A stretch of DNA of 64,000 nucleotides from Pseudovibrio sp. Tun.PSC04-5.I4 (lineage in GTDB: Bacteria > Pseudomonadota > Alphaproteobacteria > Rhizobiales > Stappiaceae): contig NZ_FNLB01000008.1 in assembly GCF_900104145.1 (NCBI RefSeq), forward strand, positions 434,001-498,000. The letters are read 5' to 3'. A model generated the notes under the pieces. The model was given only the letters and a program-made list of their open reading frames with translations. It made no database searches and was not told where the DNA came from. Below, one piece after another: positions 42,855 to 51,124 of the stretch. Within the stretch, counting starts at the first letter, position 1, and every line of letters begins with the position of its first letter. The position numbers and the translations under genes are program-made.

Positions 42855-43892
42855 GTGCTACTATCAACAAAAGCGATCAAGACATCCGTAATTGCGCTCT
42901 CATTCATGGCTGCCAGCAGCATTGCGAGCGCCGCCGATTATTCCATGACTTTGGCAACGACAACCGCCGACGGCACGCCGTGGTCAACCACAGTTCAGAC
43001 ATTCCAGAAGTATGTTGATGAACTCAGCGAAGGGCGCGTAAACATTGATCTGAGCATCGGTGGAGCGCTCGGAAATGACGTACAGCTTTTGCAAAAGACA
43101 CAACTTGGTAGCCAAGTTCAAAGTGCCGGTTCATCTGCTGCTAATACCGGCGCTGTGGTTCCAGCTGCCCGTGTTATGGACATTCCATTCATCATTAAAG
43201 ATGCAAAACAGGGAATGGATATTTTCTACCCTAATGGGCGTCTGAGTGGTGAGGTTACTGATACATTCCAGAAGAACCTGCATAAGAAAAATCTGCATCT
43301 TCTTGCAGTTGTTCCATTTGAATTCCGCGGCTTAATGACTTCTGAAAAGTCTATCCGCACTCCTTCTGACCTTGAGGGACTTAAAATTCGGGTGACACCA
43401 AGTGTTGTTGAACGCAACATCATTACAAAACTCGGCGGCGGCCCAACCACTCTGGGTATTTCTGAAGTTTATACTGCATTGCAAACCGGTACAGTCGATG
43501 GTTTAGCAATCCCACCAGCAACCGCCGTTGCATTCGCTCTACACGAAGTCGGTAAAAAATTGAATGTGCTGAACCTTCAGCCACATGGCACCTTGTACTT
43601 CGTGAACTACAAGACATGGAAAGGCTTCCCTCAGGACGTACGTGATGTGATCCAGGAAGCTGCTGATAAAGCAGTTATGGAAACTATCCCTGAGTTTGAG
43701 GCAAACCTCGACGTAGCTTACAAAGCGCTTGAAGCTCAAAATGTGGAAGTTTACTTCCCTACAGACGCAGAGCGTGAAGAATTCCGTACAGTGATCCAAG
43801 ATAGCTCTGCTGCAATCGCCATCAAAGATTTCAATGATGACGAAATGGAATTCTACAACGCCGTTAAAGCAGCGACCGCAAAGCTGAAATAA
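42855..43892 (+). CDS. TRAP transporter substrate-binding protein (DctP)
   Basis: About 345 residues with a signal peptide ending ASSIASA. The DctP motifs are visible: LKIRVTPSVVERNI with the carboxylate-binding arginine and LQTGTVDGLAIPP near 220. I chose GTG 42855, seven bases after AGAGGG, which gives a normal signal peptide; TTG 42834 sits too close to its GGGAG. The sequence is distinct from the DctP at 21336, so a different ligand is likely. It is divergent from the lar operon and probably delivers its substrate. Confidence 0.9.
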   Translation: MLLSTKAIKTSVIALSFMAASSIASAADYSMTLATTTADGTPWSTTVQTFQKYVDELSEGRVNIDLSIGGALGNDVQLLQKTQLGSQVQSAGSSAANTGAVVPAARVMDIPFIIKDAKQGMDIFYPNGRLSGEVTDTFQKNLHKKNLHLLAVVPFEFRGLMTSEKSIRTPSDLEGLKIRVTPSVVERNIITKLGGGPTTLGISEVYTALQTGTVDGLAIPPATAVAFALHEVGKKLNVLNLQPHGTLYFVNYKTWKGFPQDVRDVIQEAADKAVMETIPEFEANLDVAYKALEAQNVEVYFPTDAEREEFRTVIQDSSAAIAIKDFNDDEMEFYNAVKAATAKLK

Positions 43893-43903
43893 TTAGAACG
43901 TTT

Positions 43904-43938
43904 GGGCTCCCCACGGGAGCCCTTTCGCTTTTTTTTTG
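43904..43938 (+). terminator. Terminator/attenuator between dctP and dctQ
   Basis: GGGCTCCC and GGGAGCCC form a perfect 8-base stem with a CAC loop, followed by TTTCGCTTTTTTTTT. Partial termination here would keep the periplasmic protein more abundant than the permeases, a common arrangement in TRAP operons. Confidence 0.85.
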
Positions 43939-43949
43939 GAGTACGTGAG

Positions 43950-44450
43950 TTGATTATAAAAATAATAAGGTTGGTCGCCGACAGATTTGAGGAATTTGTT
44001 TGTAGCGTTTTACTTGGGTATTTGGCTTTATCGCTAAATTTCGAAGTTTTTATTCGTTACGTGCTGAACTCACCAAGCGCATATACCGATGAAATCGCAA
44101 GAATAATTATGATCTCGATTGTTTTCATGGGCGTGCCATGGGCCGTGAAAGCTGACCGACACGTGATCATTGACTTGTTGCCCGAAACCACTTCTCCCAA
44201 AGTACGGTTAGCTTTTCAACTCGTATCTAAATTGCTGTTTGTTGTATTTTGCTATCTGTTCATCTTAGCCTCTAGTAATGCAGCAGAATTTCACCGCATG
44301 TTAGAAACAGAATCTGAAGGATTACGCCTTCCTTACTGGATGTTGATTTCAATTCTTCCATTCAGTTTTTCTATTACAATAATTCGTCTTCTTCAAAGCA
44401 TGTATTACTGCATTATAAACTATAACAAAGCAGTAACATCAAAGTTATAA
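43950..44450 (+). CDS. TRAP transporter small permease (DctQ)
   Basis: About 166 residues with four membrane helices and the DctQ pattern VFIRYVLNSPSAYTDEIARIIMISIVFMGVPWAVKADRHVIIDLLPE. The start is taken as TTG 43950, eight bases behind GGAG; the longer open frame runs into the terminator hairpin and is not credible. Confidence 0.88.
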   Translation: MIIKIIRLVADRFEEFVCSVLLGYLALSLNFEVFIRYVLNSPSAYTDEIARIIMISIVFMGVPWAVKADRHVIIDLLPETTSPKVRLAFQLVSKLLFVVFCYLFILASSNAAEFHRMLETESEGLRLPYWMLISILPFSFSITIIRLLQSMYYCIINYNKAVTSKL

Positions 44451-44468
44451 CCTAGGGGGAGGATGACA

Positions 44469-45746
44469 ATGGAAACTTTAGAAATCATCTTTGTCATTTC
44501 GACGTTTTTTTTACTGATACTAATTCATGTTCCAATTGCGATCAGTTTAGGCTTGTCGCTATTTCTTGCGTTCTGGTCACTTGAGCTCGATACAATCGAA
44601 ATTGCCATGGATGCTTATCAGGCACTTGATAGCTTCCCAATGCTTGCAATTCCCATGTTTGTTCTTGCCGGGGTACTGATGGCCACTGGGGGAGTGGCAC
44701 AGCGTATTTTGGATTTGGCGGATGAATTCATTGGTCACATGCCAGGCGGATTGGCTATCGTAACCGTCTTTGCTTGTCTTTTGTTTGGTGGACTTTCAGG
44801 TTCCGCTCCTGCGACCGTAGCAGCTGTTGGCTCCATAACTATTCCCGCCATGATCAAACAAGGTTACGCACCAGGTTTTGCTGCAGGTGTTGCCGCATGT
44901 TCAGGTGTGATTGCGATTATTATTCCGCCTTCAAATCCTATGATCATTTATTCGCTTACCCAATTTGGCACATCAGTCTCAACAATGTTCATTGCCGGGA
45001 TAATTCCTGGAATAGTTTTTGCTCTGAGCATGGCAGTTCCAGCATATCTTGTATCAAAGAAGCATGGTTGGGGTGGTGTACGCGAAAAGGGTACCTGGAA
45101 AACCCGTCTGGTGGCATTGAAACGGGCACGGTGGGCAATCTTCACTCCTGTGGTCATTTTGGGCGGTATCTACTCCGGCATATTCACACCGACAGAATCC
45201 GCTGCGGTTGCTTGTCTTTATGCTTTCATTATTGGAGTTTTCGTTCATAAGGACCTTAAGTTCAAAGAAGTCTATTCGGTGCTTTCACAGGCCGCGATCA
45301 TCACAATTGTGGCAATGTTCTTGATTCCGTTCGCTGTCGCACTCGGAAAATTGCTGACGTCACAAGCCGTTCCAGAATTGATCACAACGATCATGGCCGA
45401 ATCTGTATCGGGTAAAATCGGCACCATGTTGGTCATTATTGCACTTTTGATCTTTGTTGGGTGCTTTATGGATACCCTTGCTTCCATCATCATCCTGACG
45501 CCACTGCTTTATCCGTTGGTAACGGAATTTGGAATGAACCGATACCAATTCGGTATCATGCTTATTATGGGACTAGGCCTGGGCTTCATCACGCCTCCAC
45601 TTGGCGGAAACCTCTATGTTGCCAATCAAATCTCCAGAACTTCGGTTCAAAGCGTGTTCATAGGGTCGCTGCCAATGCTGCTCGGCATGTTCGTGGCCTT
45701 GCTTTTGATCACCTTCATCCCTCTAATCTCGACAATTTTCCTCTAA
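44469..45746 (+). CDS. TRAP transporter large permease (DctM)
   Basis: About 425 residues with around 12 membrane helices. DctM signatures: ALDSFPMLAIPMFVLAGVLMATGGVAQRILDLADEFIGHMPGGLAIV, FGGLSGSAPATVAAVGSI and GVIAIIIPPSNPMIIYS. ATG 44469 has the strong GGGGGAGG site at a good distance; ATG 44463 is too close to it. It completes the second TRAP system. Confidence 0.93.
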   Translation: METLEIIFVISTFFLLILIHVPIAISLGLSLFLAFWSLELDTIEIAMDAYQALDSFPMLAIPMFVLAGVLMATGGVAQRILDLADEFIGHMPGGLAIVTVFACLLFGGLSGSAPATVAAVGSITIPAMIKQGYAPGFAAGVAACSGVIAIIIPPSNPMIIYSLTQFGTSVSTMFIAGIIPGIVFALSMAVPAYLVSKKHGWGGVREKGTWKTRLVALKRARWAIFTPVVILGGIYSGIFTPTESAAVACLYAFIIGVFVHKDLKFKEVYSVLSQAAIITIVAMFLIPFAVALGKLLTSQAVPELITTIMAESVSGKIGTMLVIIALLIFVGCFMDTLASIIILTPLLYPLVTEFGMNRYQFGIMLIMGLGLGFITPPLGGNLYVANQISRTSVQSVFIGSLPMLLGMFVALLLITFIPLISTIFL

Positions 45747-45797
45747 GGCTTCGGATCCACGCACTTAAGTGCAAAGCCGTTTACACTTGGATTTAAC

Positions 45798-46975
45798 ATG
45801 ATTAAACTCGACAATCAGTATCTGGATCAGTTCATCGGGAAGCATGAGTTCAAGCAACTTACTGCGTACGGACAACTTGCTCTTCAGCAAATTCGTGAGG
45901 GGTCTGGAGCTGGGAACCAATTTCTCGGCTGGGTAGATCTTCCAGATGAGATCAAAGAGAATGACCTCTCCAAAATTAAGGAGACTGCTAAGCATATCAA
46001 AAGCAAGTTTGATTGTTTTGTTTGCATTGGCATTGGTGGGTCTTATCTAGGTCACAAAGCAATAATTGAAGCGCTTTCGCCTGCGTTTAAAGGGGGTGAA
46101 GGCACTGAGATTATTTTTGCTGCACACACGCTTAGCGGGCGTTATCTTCGAGAAGTCCTCGACAGGCTTGCCGAGAAAAACTATTGCATCAACGTGATTG
46201 CAAAGGAAGGGATTGCGTTGGAAACAGCGGTAACCTTCCGCATTTTGAAACACGTTCTGGAGCAGCGCTTTGGACCTGAGGGTGCTCGTGAACGCATTTT
46301 TGTGACCACTGACCAAGACCGTGGGCCCCTGAAGGACATGGTAGCGGCATATAACTATCCGCTTTTCCACTTGCCGAATGAGGTTGGTGGAAGGTTTTCT
46401 GTGTTTACTCCGGTGGGCTTGCTTCCATTGGCGGTTGCCGGAATTGATATCACCGCATTGATCGAAGGTGCAAAGGCAATTCGCAAAGATTGTCTGCCGT
46501 TAGATGCTGATCACAATCCTGCGCTAAATTATGCTCTGGCCCGAAAGATCCTTTATCAAAAAGGCAAAGCAATTGAGCTGCTTGTTACCTATGAGCCGTA
46601 TTTCACGTTCATAGCTGAATGGTGGAAGCAGTTGTTTGGCGAGAGTGAAGGAAAAGACGGCAAAGGGCTATTTCCCGCCAGTGCGCTTTATTCCACCGAC
46701 CTTCATTCCTTAGGTCAGTATGTTCAGGAAGGACGCCGTCACTTCTTTGAAACAACTGTCAGCATTGGTCAGGAATATGAAGATGTTTGCATTCCAAATG
46801 ACCCAGACGACATAGACAATCTGAACTTCCTTGAGGGGCGCTCTTTGCAGTTTATTCAAGACAGTATCCTGGAGGCCAGCCTGAAGGCTCATACTCAGGG
46901 GGATGTCCCGAATATTCTTATCACCGTTGAGAAGCTCGACGCATACCATCTGGGTGGATTGCTGTACTTCTTCAT
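45798..46975 (+). pseudogene. pgi: Glucose-6-phosphate isomerase-like gene truncated by an IS256-family element
   Basis: 392 native residues of the Firmicutes-type PGI: GIGGSYLGHKA, TTDQDRGPL, FGESEGKDGKGLFPAS with the catalytic Glu, and STDLHSLGQYVQEGR with the catalytic His. After LDAYHLGGLLYFFM the sequence turns into the inverted repeat of an IS256 element and stops at 47024 after 16 foreign residues. About 40-50 C-terminal residues, including the lysine that in PGI helps open the ring, are missing. A bacillus-like PGI next to TRAP, kinase and aldolase genes suggests it was the aldose-ketose isomerase of the pathway. It is probably inactive in this strain. Confidence 0.85.
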
Positions 46976-48360
46976 GGAGCTAACGGTGAATCTTGGTGAC
47001 GGAGTGAATTGCGGCGTATCATAGCAAGTGTTCGAAGCTTGCTTTTGACTCCAGAGGAGCTGATACGCCTATGACAGATGATAGTGTTATCCCGCTTGTG
47101 CAGCCAGGGGAATTTCAAGATGCGCTCACGGAAGTTTTGCGTTCGGGTGCACAGCAACTTTTGCGAGCGGCCATTGAGAGTGAAGTCATGAGCGTGCTTT
47201 CGCTTTACTCGGACTTAAAATTACCAGATGGCCGTCAGCGGGTGGTCCGGCATGGGCATTTGCCAGAGCGCCAGGTCCAAACTGGGGTTGGGCCTGTCAC
47301 GGTCAGCAAACCTCGGATCCGGGATCGAGATGAGAATGCAGAAGAGAAAATTCATTACCATTCCAATCTGTTACCTAATTATCTGCGCCGTTCAACCAGT
47401 CTTGATGAATTGATCCCAGCGCTCTATTTGCGTGGGGTTTCCACCAATGATGTTCAGCAAGCTTTAAGTGCTTTGTTGGGTGTTGATGCTCCCAACCTTT
47501 CGCCGGATGTCATCCGCGGCCTTGTCAAAAGCTGGCGATCTTTATGGGAAGAGTGGAAAACTCGAGACCTGTCAGCGCGCAACTACGTTTATATGTGGGC
47601 AGATGGCATCTATCTGAAAGCCCGGGGAGAACGGGAAAGTCGCTGTATTCTGGTGTTGATCGGGGCAACACCGGAAGGCAAGAAAGAGCTGATTGGCTTT
47701 GATGATGGCTACCGGGAAGATACTCAGAGCTGGCGGGAACTATTGCTTGCTCTCAAAGCTCGTGGCCTGCAGATCGAACCGAAATTAGCAGTGGGAGATG
47801 GTGCTCTGGGTTTCTGGGCGGCATTGCGGGAAGTCTTTGGCACAACAAAAGCTCAACGCTGCTGGGTCCACAAGACAATGAACGTCCTAAGCAAAATGCC
47901 TAAATCCTTGCAGGCCAAAGCGAAAAAGGATCTACAGGATATCTGGATGGCGGAAAATCGTGCAGATGCAGAGACGGCTTTTGATCTTTTCATAGAGAAA
48001 TTTGAGGTTAAATACCCCAAAGCCACGCAATGCCTTGCCAAGGATAGGATCGAACTGTTGGCTTTTTATGACTTTCCTGCTGAGCATTGGGGGCATATCA
48101 GAACCACCAATCCAATTGAATCAACCTTTGCAACTGTGCGCCATAGAACAAGGCAAACCAAGAATTGCCTCTCCCGGGATACTGCAATGCCAATGGTCTT
48201 CATGCTGATCAAGGCAGCGGAGAAGCGCTGGCAGAAATTGAGAGGCAAAAATCAATTGCCTAAGATAATACAGGGTGTCATCTTCACGAATGGCATCGAG
48301 AGTGATGCAAACCAAAATCACGCCGCGTGAAACCCATCACCAACTTTTGCGGTTAGCTCC
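46976..48360 (+). mobile_element. IS256-family insertion sequence
   Basis: 1,385 bases with imperfect inverted ends: GGAGCTAACGGTGAATCTTGG on the left (first 20 bases considered) and GGAGCTAACCGCAAAAGTTGG as the reverse complement of the right end. One full transposase is present. No 8-base target duplication is found, and the missing pgi 3' end does not reappear on the right, so an adjacent deletion occurred. Confidence 0.88.
47071..48330 (+). CDS. IS256-family (mutator) transposase
   Basis: A 419-residue DDE transposase with YMWADGIYLKARGE (first Asp), AVGDGALGFWAALREVF (second Asp), QRCWVHKTMNVLSKMP (the C-x2-H of the family) and TTNPIESTFATVRHRT (catalytic Glu). The frame is complete. 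AGAGGAGC lies upstream of the ATG. Confidence 0.95.
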   Translation: MTDDSVIPLVQPGEFQDALTEVLRSGAQQLLRAAIESEVMSVLSLYSDLKLPDGRQRVVRHGHLPERQVQTGVGPVTVSKPRIRDRDENAEEKIHYHSNLLPNYLRRSTSLDELIPALYLRGVSTNDVQQALSALLGVDAPNLSPDVIRGLVKSWRSLWEEWKTRDLSARNYVYMWADGIYLKARGERESRCILVLIGATPEGKKELIGFDDGYREDTQSWRELLLALKARGLQIEPKLAVGDGALGFWAALREVFGTTKAQRCWVHKTMNVLSKMPKSLQAKAKKDLQDIWMAENRADAETAFDLFIEKFEVKYPKATQCLAKDRIELLAFYDFPAEHWGHIRTTNPIESTFATVRHRTRQTKNCLSRDTAMPMVFMLIKAAEKRWQKLRGKNQLPKIIQGVIFTNGIESDANQNHAA

Positions 48361-48768
48361 TGTACAGCATGACATTGGCAGTCTTGTTGAAGGCGCGCAG
48401 AATATCGGCTCTCACAACCGGAAAATGAGCTCTACCAAGCTTTCTGGAACTAGGTCAGTCTGAAAGGACGCTATTTCTCCTGCGCCTTTGCCCGTCGAAA
48501 TGCCGTTGTGACCGGTTTTTACATGTATCCTCAACCCACCCCACCTTCATCGAATTAACGCCTTTGCTCAATGGTAAGTGGCTGCCATGATGGACGTATG
48601 AAGTGCGCCAGTTTGGGTTTTGCGATCAAATTCAACTTAACGTGACAGCACCTAGAATTACTGTCTGACATTGAGTTGGATTGATTTGACTGGCTTAGCG
48701 TGCAGCATGAGTATTGCAAATTTACAACCTGTTGGCTCAGTTTGAGTAAGACCTATTGGTGGAACGTA
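48361..48768. other. Non-coding stretch right of the IS256 element
   Basis: About 400 bases without a supported gene or clear structure. It may contain the promoter of the acyltransferase-like gene. Confidence 0.35.
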
Positions 48769-49215
48769 ATGAAGAACGAAAATACACCCCAAGGAACCAG
48801 TATAGACCCAGTGTCAAACAAAACTTTTGCCGAAGTTTTAGGGGAGATCGTCTGGATTATGAACCAAAGCGCGGACATAAGACCGCAACCAATCGCTGAG
48901 ATCGAACGTCTGGTTATGCCTGGAATATTACTCCGCCAGTTTCATATTCAATATGTTGAGAACACTACATCAGGTGCAGGAACCAAGGAAACAGAGGCGG
49001 GTAAGCTGAACTTGCAACCAGTTTCAGTTGTGGTCTATGCAATGGTATCTGATGCTGTAAAGCAAGCGTTAGAGGTCAACCCTGAATTGACTTTAACACT
49101 TCAGGACTGGCACAGTGGCCCCCATAAAAGAGCCATGCTGGAAATCTCCTTGCTTGACAAAACACTTCAAAAACCAGCTGCAAAATCGGAAAAGCCGCAT
49201 GTTCTGCCGAATTAA
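48769..49215 (+). CDS. RTX toxin-activating acyltransferase-like protein (HlyC family), missing the catalytic histidine
   Basis: 148 residues. FAEVLGEIVWIMNQS, ERLVMPGILLRQFHIQY, VSVVVYAMVSDAVKQAL and TLQDWHSGPHKRAML follow the toxin-activating lysine acyltransferase pattern, including the aspartate of the DW-SG motif (D113). Where HlyC has its essential His (S-S-P-L-H), this protein has isoleucine (S-A-D-I, I37). It may be inactive or use other chemistry. Start at ATG 48769, after GGTGGAA. No RTX toxin gene is seen nearby. The next gene overlaps by 17 bases. Confidence 0.65.
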   Translation: MKNENTPQGTSIDPVSNKTFAEVLGEIVWIMNQSADIRPQPIAEIERLVMPGILLRQFHIQYVENTTSGAGTKETEAGKLNLQPVSVVVYAMVSDAVKQALEVNPELTLTLQDWHSGPHKRAMLEISLLDKTLQKPAAKSEKPHVLPN

Positions 49216-49681
49216 AAATCGCTGGCTCCGGCGTCTGGCAAAAACACTTACCTATCTGCTGCTGATCTTTGGGATATTTCCAGCGCTGATTTATGGGGCG
49301 TTTTTTGTCGATAGCCGAGTGTGCTGGAGCGGTCCGCCGTTTTTCGCGCAGCAAGAAACACTGGTGCGTTCCTTTTTTCATGAGATCTATCCAGATGTGC
49401 AGCAAGACCAAGTGAAGATCACCACGGTGCAGGTGGCAAGAGATCGTGGCGAGGAAATCGCTGTGGGCATTCCAGATAATTGGCTTCAGGCAAAAGCAGA
49501 TGAAAATGCGGTTTATCTGAGTTCCTTTGATCGCGGCAATGGCCCCTTATTTTTATATTACAGGCCAGAGCATGCTTGGAATGTAGAAACTAGGTACTCA
49601 TACCAGTTGCCCCACACTAAACGGCTAACTGGTTGGGCTTTTTTTGATTCCTGTGGTATTTATCTGGCAAGATTTGGGTAG
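49199..49681 (+). CDS. Unrecognised membrane-anchored protein
   Basis: About 160 residues from ATG 49199: a basic start MFCRIKNRWLRRLAK, one hydrophobic helix TYLLLIFGIFPALIYGAFF, then a soluble domain facing outward with two cysteines and many aromatic residues. No family recognised. It overlaps the acyltransferase-like gene by 17 bases and lies 8 bases before the next frame, so the three probably form an operon. Confidence 0.55.
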   Translation: MFCRIKNRWLRRLAKTLTYLLLIFGIFPALIYGAFFVDSRVCWSGPPFFAQQETLVRSFFHEIYPDVQQDQVKITTVQVARDRGEEIAVGIPDNWLQAKADENAVYLSSFDRGNGPLFLYYRPEHAWNVETRYSYQLPHTKRLTGWAFFDSCGIYLARFG

Positions 49682-49689
49682 GTAAGCAT

Positions 49690-50217
49690 ATGTTTGTAAA
49701 TATTGGCGGAACTGAATATCGGGTTGACAGCGTAACAGATTTAACTTCAAGGGCTGTGACTGATCTTTACAATACCGGTCGTTTGAATGATCGGTATACG
49801 TTTAATCATGCCGGGGCGGTAACGGTTTACGTACCCCAGATTAGTGTGTTTGAGGACACCTATCTTGGGCGGCTGATTGACCCGGGTTTTTTACCGGGCA
49901 TTCAGGCTCTTTTGAATGGCGACCACAAAACTGATTTTCAGTCCTTTCTTTCGCAAAAAATGCCGTCCAAACTTGCCGAACTAAACGCAAACGGTTCGGT
50001 GACATTAAAACTTGGAGAGTTTTTTGACGACGACCTCTTCAAAGGCCCCAGAAAATGGAATACGCCTTTCGAGCATGGTGGATTCGGGATAGGCGAAGAT
50101 CAATATGTTGATTTTGCCTATGTGCTGGGTACGCAGAACTTCACCCTTGATCCAGATTACACCGAAATCACGCTGAACCAGGGACGTAGGGCTGAGAGGA
50201 ACGGTAGCCCGTCATAA
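49690..50217 (+). CDS. Unrecognised protein whose C-terminus is encoded by an inserted repeat
   Basis: 175 residues without signal peptide or membrane helix, starting MFVNIGGTEYRVDSVTDLTS after a GGTAAG site. The last eleven or so codons (GRRAERNGSPS, then TAA) fall within the 38-base inverted repeat at 50181, so the original gene was longer and has been cut by that element. Function unknown; operon context with an HlyC-like protein suggests a secreted or toxin-related protein. Confidence 0.5.
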   Translation: MFVNIGGTEYRVDSVTDLTSRAVTDLYNTGRLNDRYTFNHAGAVTVYVPQISVFEDTYLGRLIDPGFLPGIQALLNGDHKTDFQSFLSQKMPSKLAELNANGSVTLKLGEFFDDDLFKGPRKWNTPFEHGGFGIGEDQYVDFAYVLGTQNFTLDPDYTEITLNQGRRAERNGSPS

Positions 50218-50540
50218 GAAATTTCAGCAGACATCATGTAAACAGAGGATAAGGATATATGGACATAGAACAGCAAAATAACTGTTACCAAACAGCTACA
50301 TAACGATATATGCTCAAGAACATGTCGTACAGTTTTCAATTGGTTAAACTGTAATAGATCATGCGCCGTACTTTCTGCGGAGCCATGCGAAACACACTGC
50401 ATAAGTAAATCGTTTCGCATATATGTTTTGCATCAAAATATCCCTTAAGTTTCAGTCTCATCGCCAGCATTTCAAAACTCAGGACTTTTGCAAAAATCGC
50501 CTCTTATGACGGTCTGTCGTTCCGCTCAGCCCTACGTCCC
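50181..50540. mobile_element. 360-bp miniature element with Tn3-type 38-bp terminal inverted repeats
   Basis: The left repeat (50181-50218, beginning GGGACGTAGGGCTGAG and ending CGTCATAAG) and the right repeat (50503-50540) match at 34 of 38 positions as inverted copies. Length, the GGGAC start, the internal GGAACG and the TCATAAG end fit Tn3-family terminal repeats. The interior has no transposase, so it would be a non-autonomous Tn3-derived miniature element. No 5-base flanking duplication is seen. Confidence 0.8.
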
Positions 50541-50655
50541 GGGAAGGAGCAGTCCATTCCATTACCTTTGTTGGAACGAACCCTAACTCCGATCCTCCTA
50601 TATTTTTTCGAACTCTCCTTGACAAAAAAAGGGAAACTACATCAATTGTCGATTG

Positions 50656-50682
50656 TTAGCACTCTGCCTTTGGGAGTGCTTG
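50656..50682 (+). promoter_or_regulatory. CIRCE operator (HrcA site) upstream of groES
   Basis: TTAGCACTC-N9-GAGTGCTTG matches the CIRCE consensus TTAGCACTC-N9-GAGTGCTAA at 16 of 18 positions. A TTGACA -35-like hexamer lies at about 50613. HrcA is expected to repress groESL here; no hrcA gene is in the window. Confidence 0.9.
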
Positions 50683-50771
50683 AGACCATAAAGATTAGAG
50701 CATTACCTATTAACCTTCGCGTCCGGGCGCTGCCTCCTGGGGGCGCTTGCGCATGAGAGAAAAAAACGATT

Positions 50772-51059
50772 ATGAAGTTTCGTCCACTACACGACCGCGT
50801 TGTCGTTCGCCGCATTGAGTCTGAGGCAAAAACATCTGGTGGCATCATCATTCCTGACACTGCAAAAGAAAAGCCACAGGAAGGCGAAGTTATCGCTGTT
50901 GGCACTGGTGCACGCATGGACAATGGTGAGCTCATCGCTATCGACGTTAAAGCTGGTGACCGCGTTCTGTTCGGCAAATGGTCCGGTTCCGAAGTTAAGA
51001 TTGACGGCGAAGACCTGCTGATCATGAAGGAAACCGACATCATGGGTATCCTGGCTTAA
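50772..51059 (+). CDS. groES: Co-chaperonin GroES
   Basis: A 95-residue Cpn10 starting MKFRPLHDRVVVRRIESEAK, with the mobile loop EAKTSGGIIIPDTAKEKPQ and the roof/core GDRVLFGKWSGSEVKIDGED. It caps GroEL. It lies 65 bases before groEL in the normal order, with CIRCE upstream. Confidence 0.97.
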   Translation: MKFRPLHDRVVVRRIESEAKTSGGIIIPDTAKEKPQEGEVIAVGTGARMDNGELIAIDVKAGDRVLFGKWSGSEVKIDGEDLLIMKETDIMGILA

Positions 51060-51124
51060 TTCCAAGCCCTCGTTGAGACCCTACGATCCCTTCTGTTTTT
51101 CAAGAATTTAAGTGAGACAAAACC

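Noticed and set aside
48769..50217. A complete RTX toxin operon
   Set aside because: Only the activator-like gene is recognisable; no glycine-rich nonapeptide repeats (GGxGxDxxx) and no type I secretion genes are seen.
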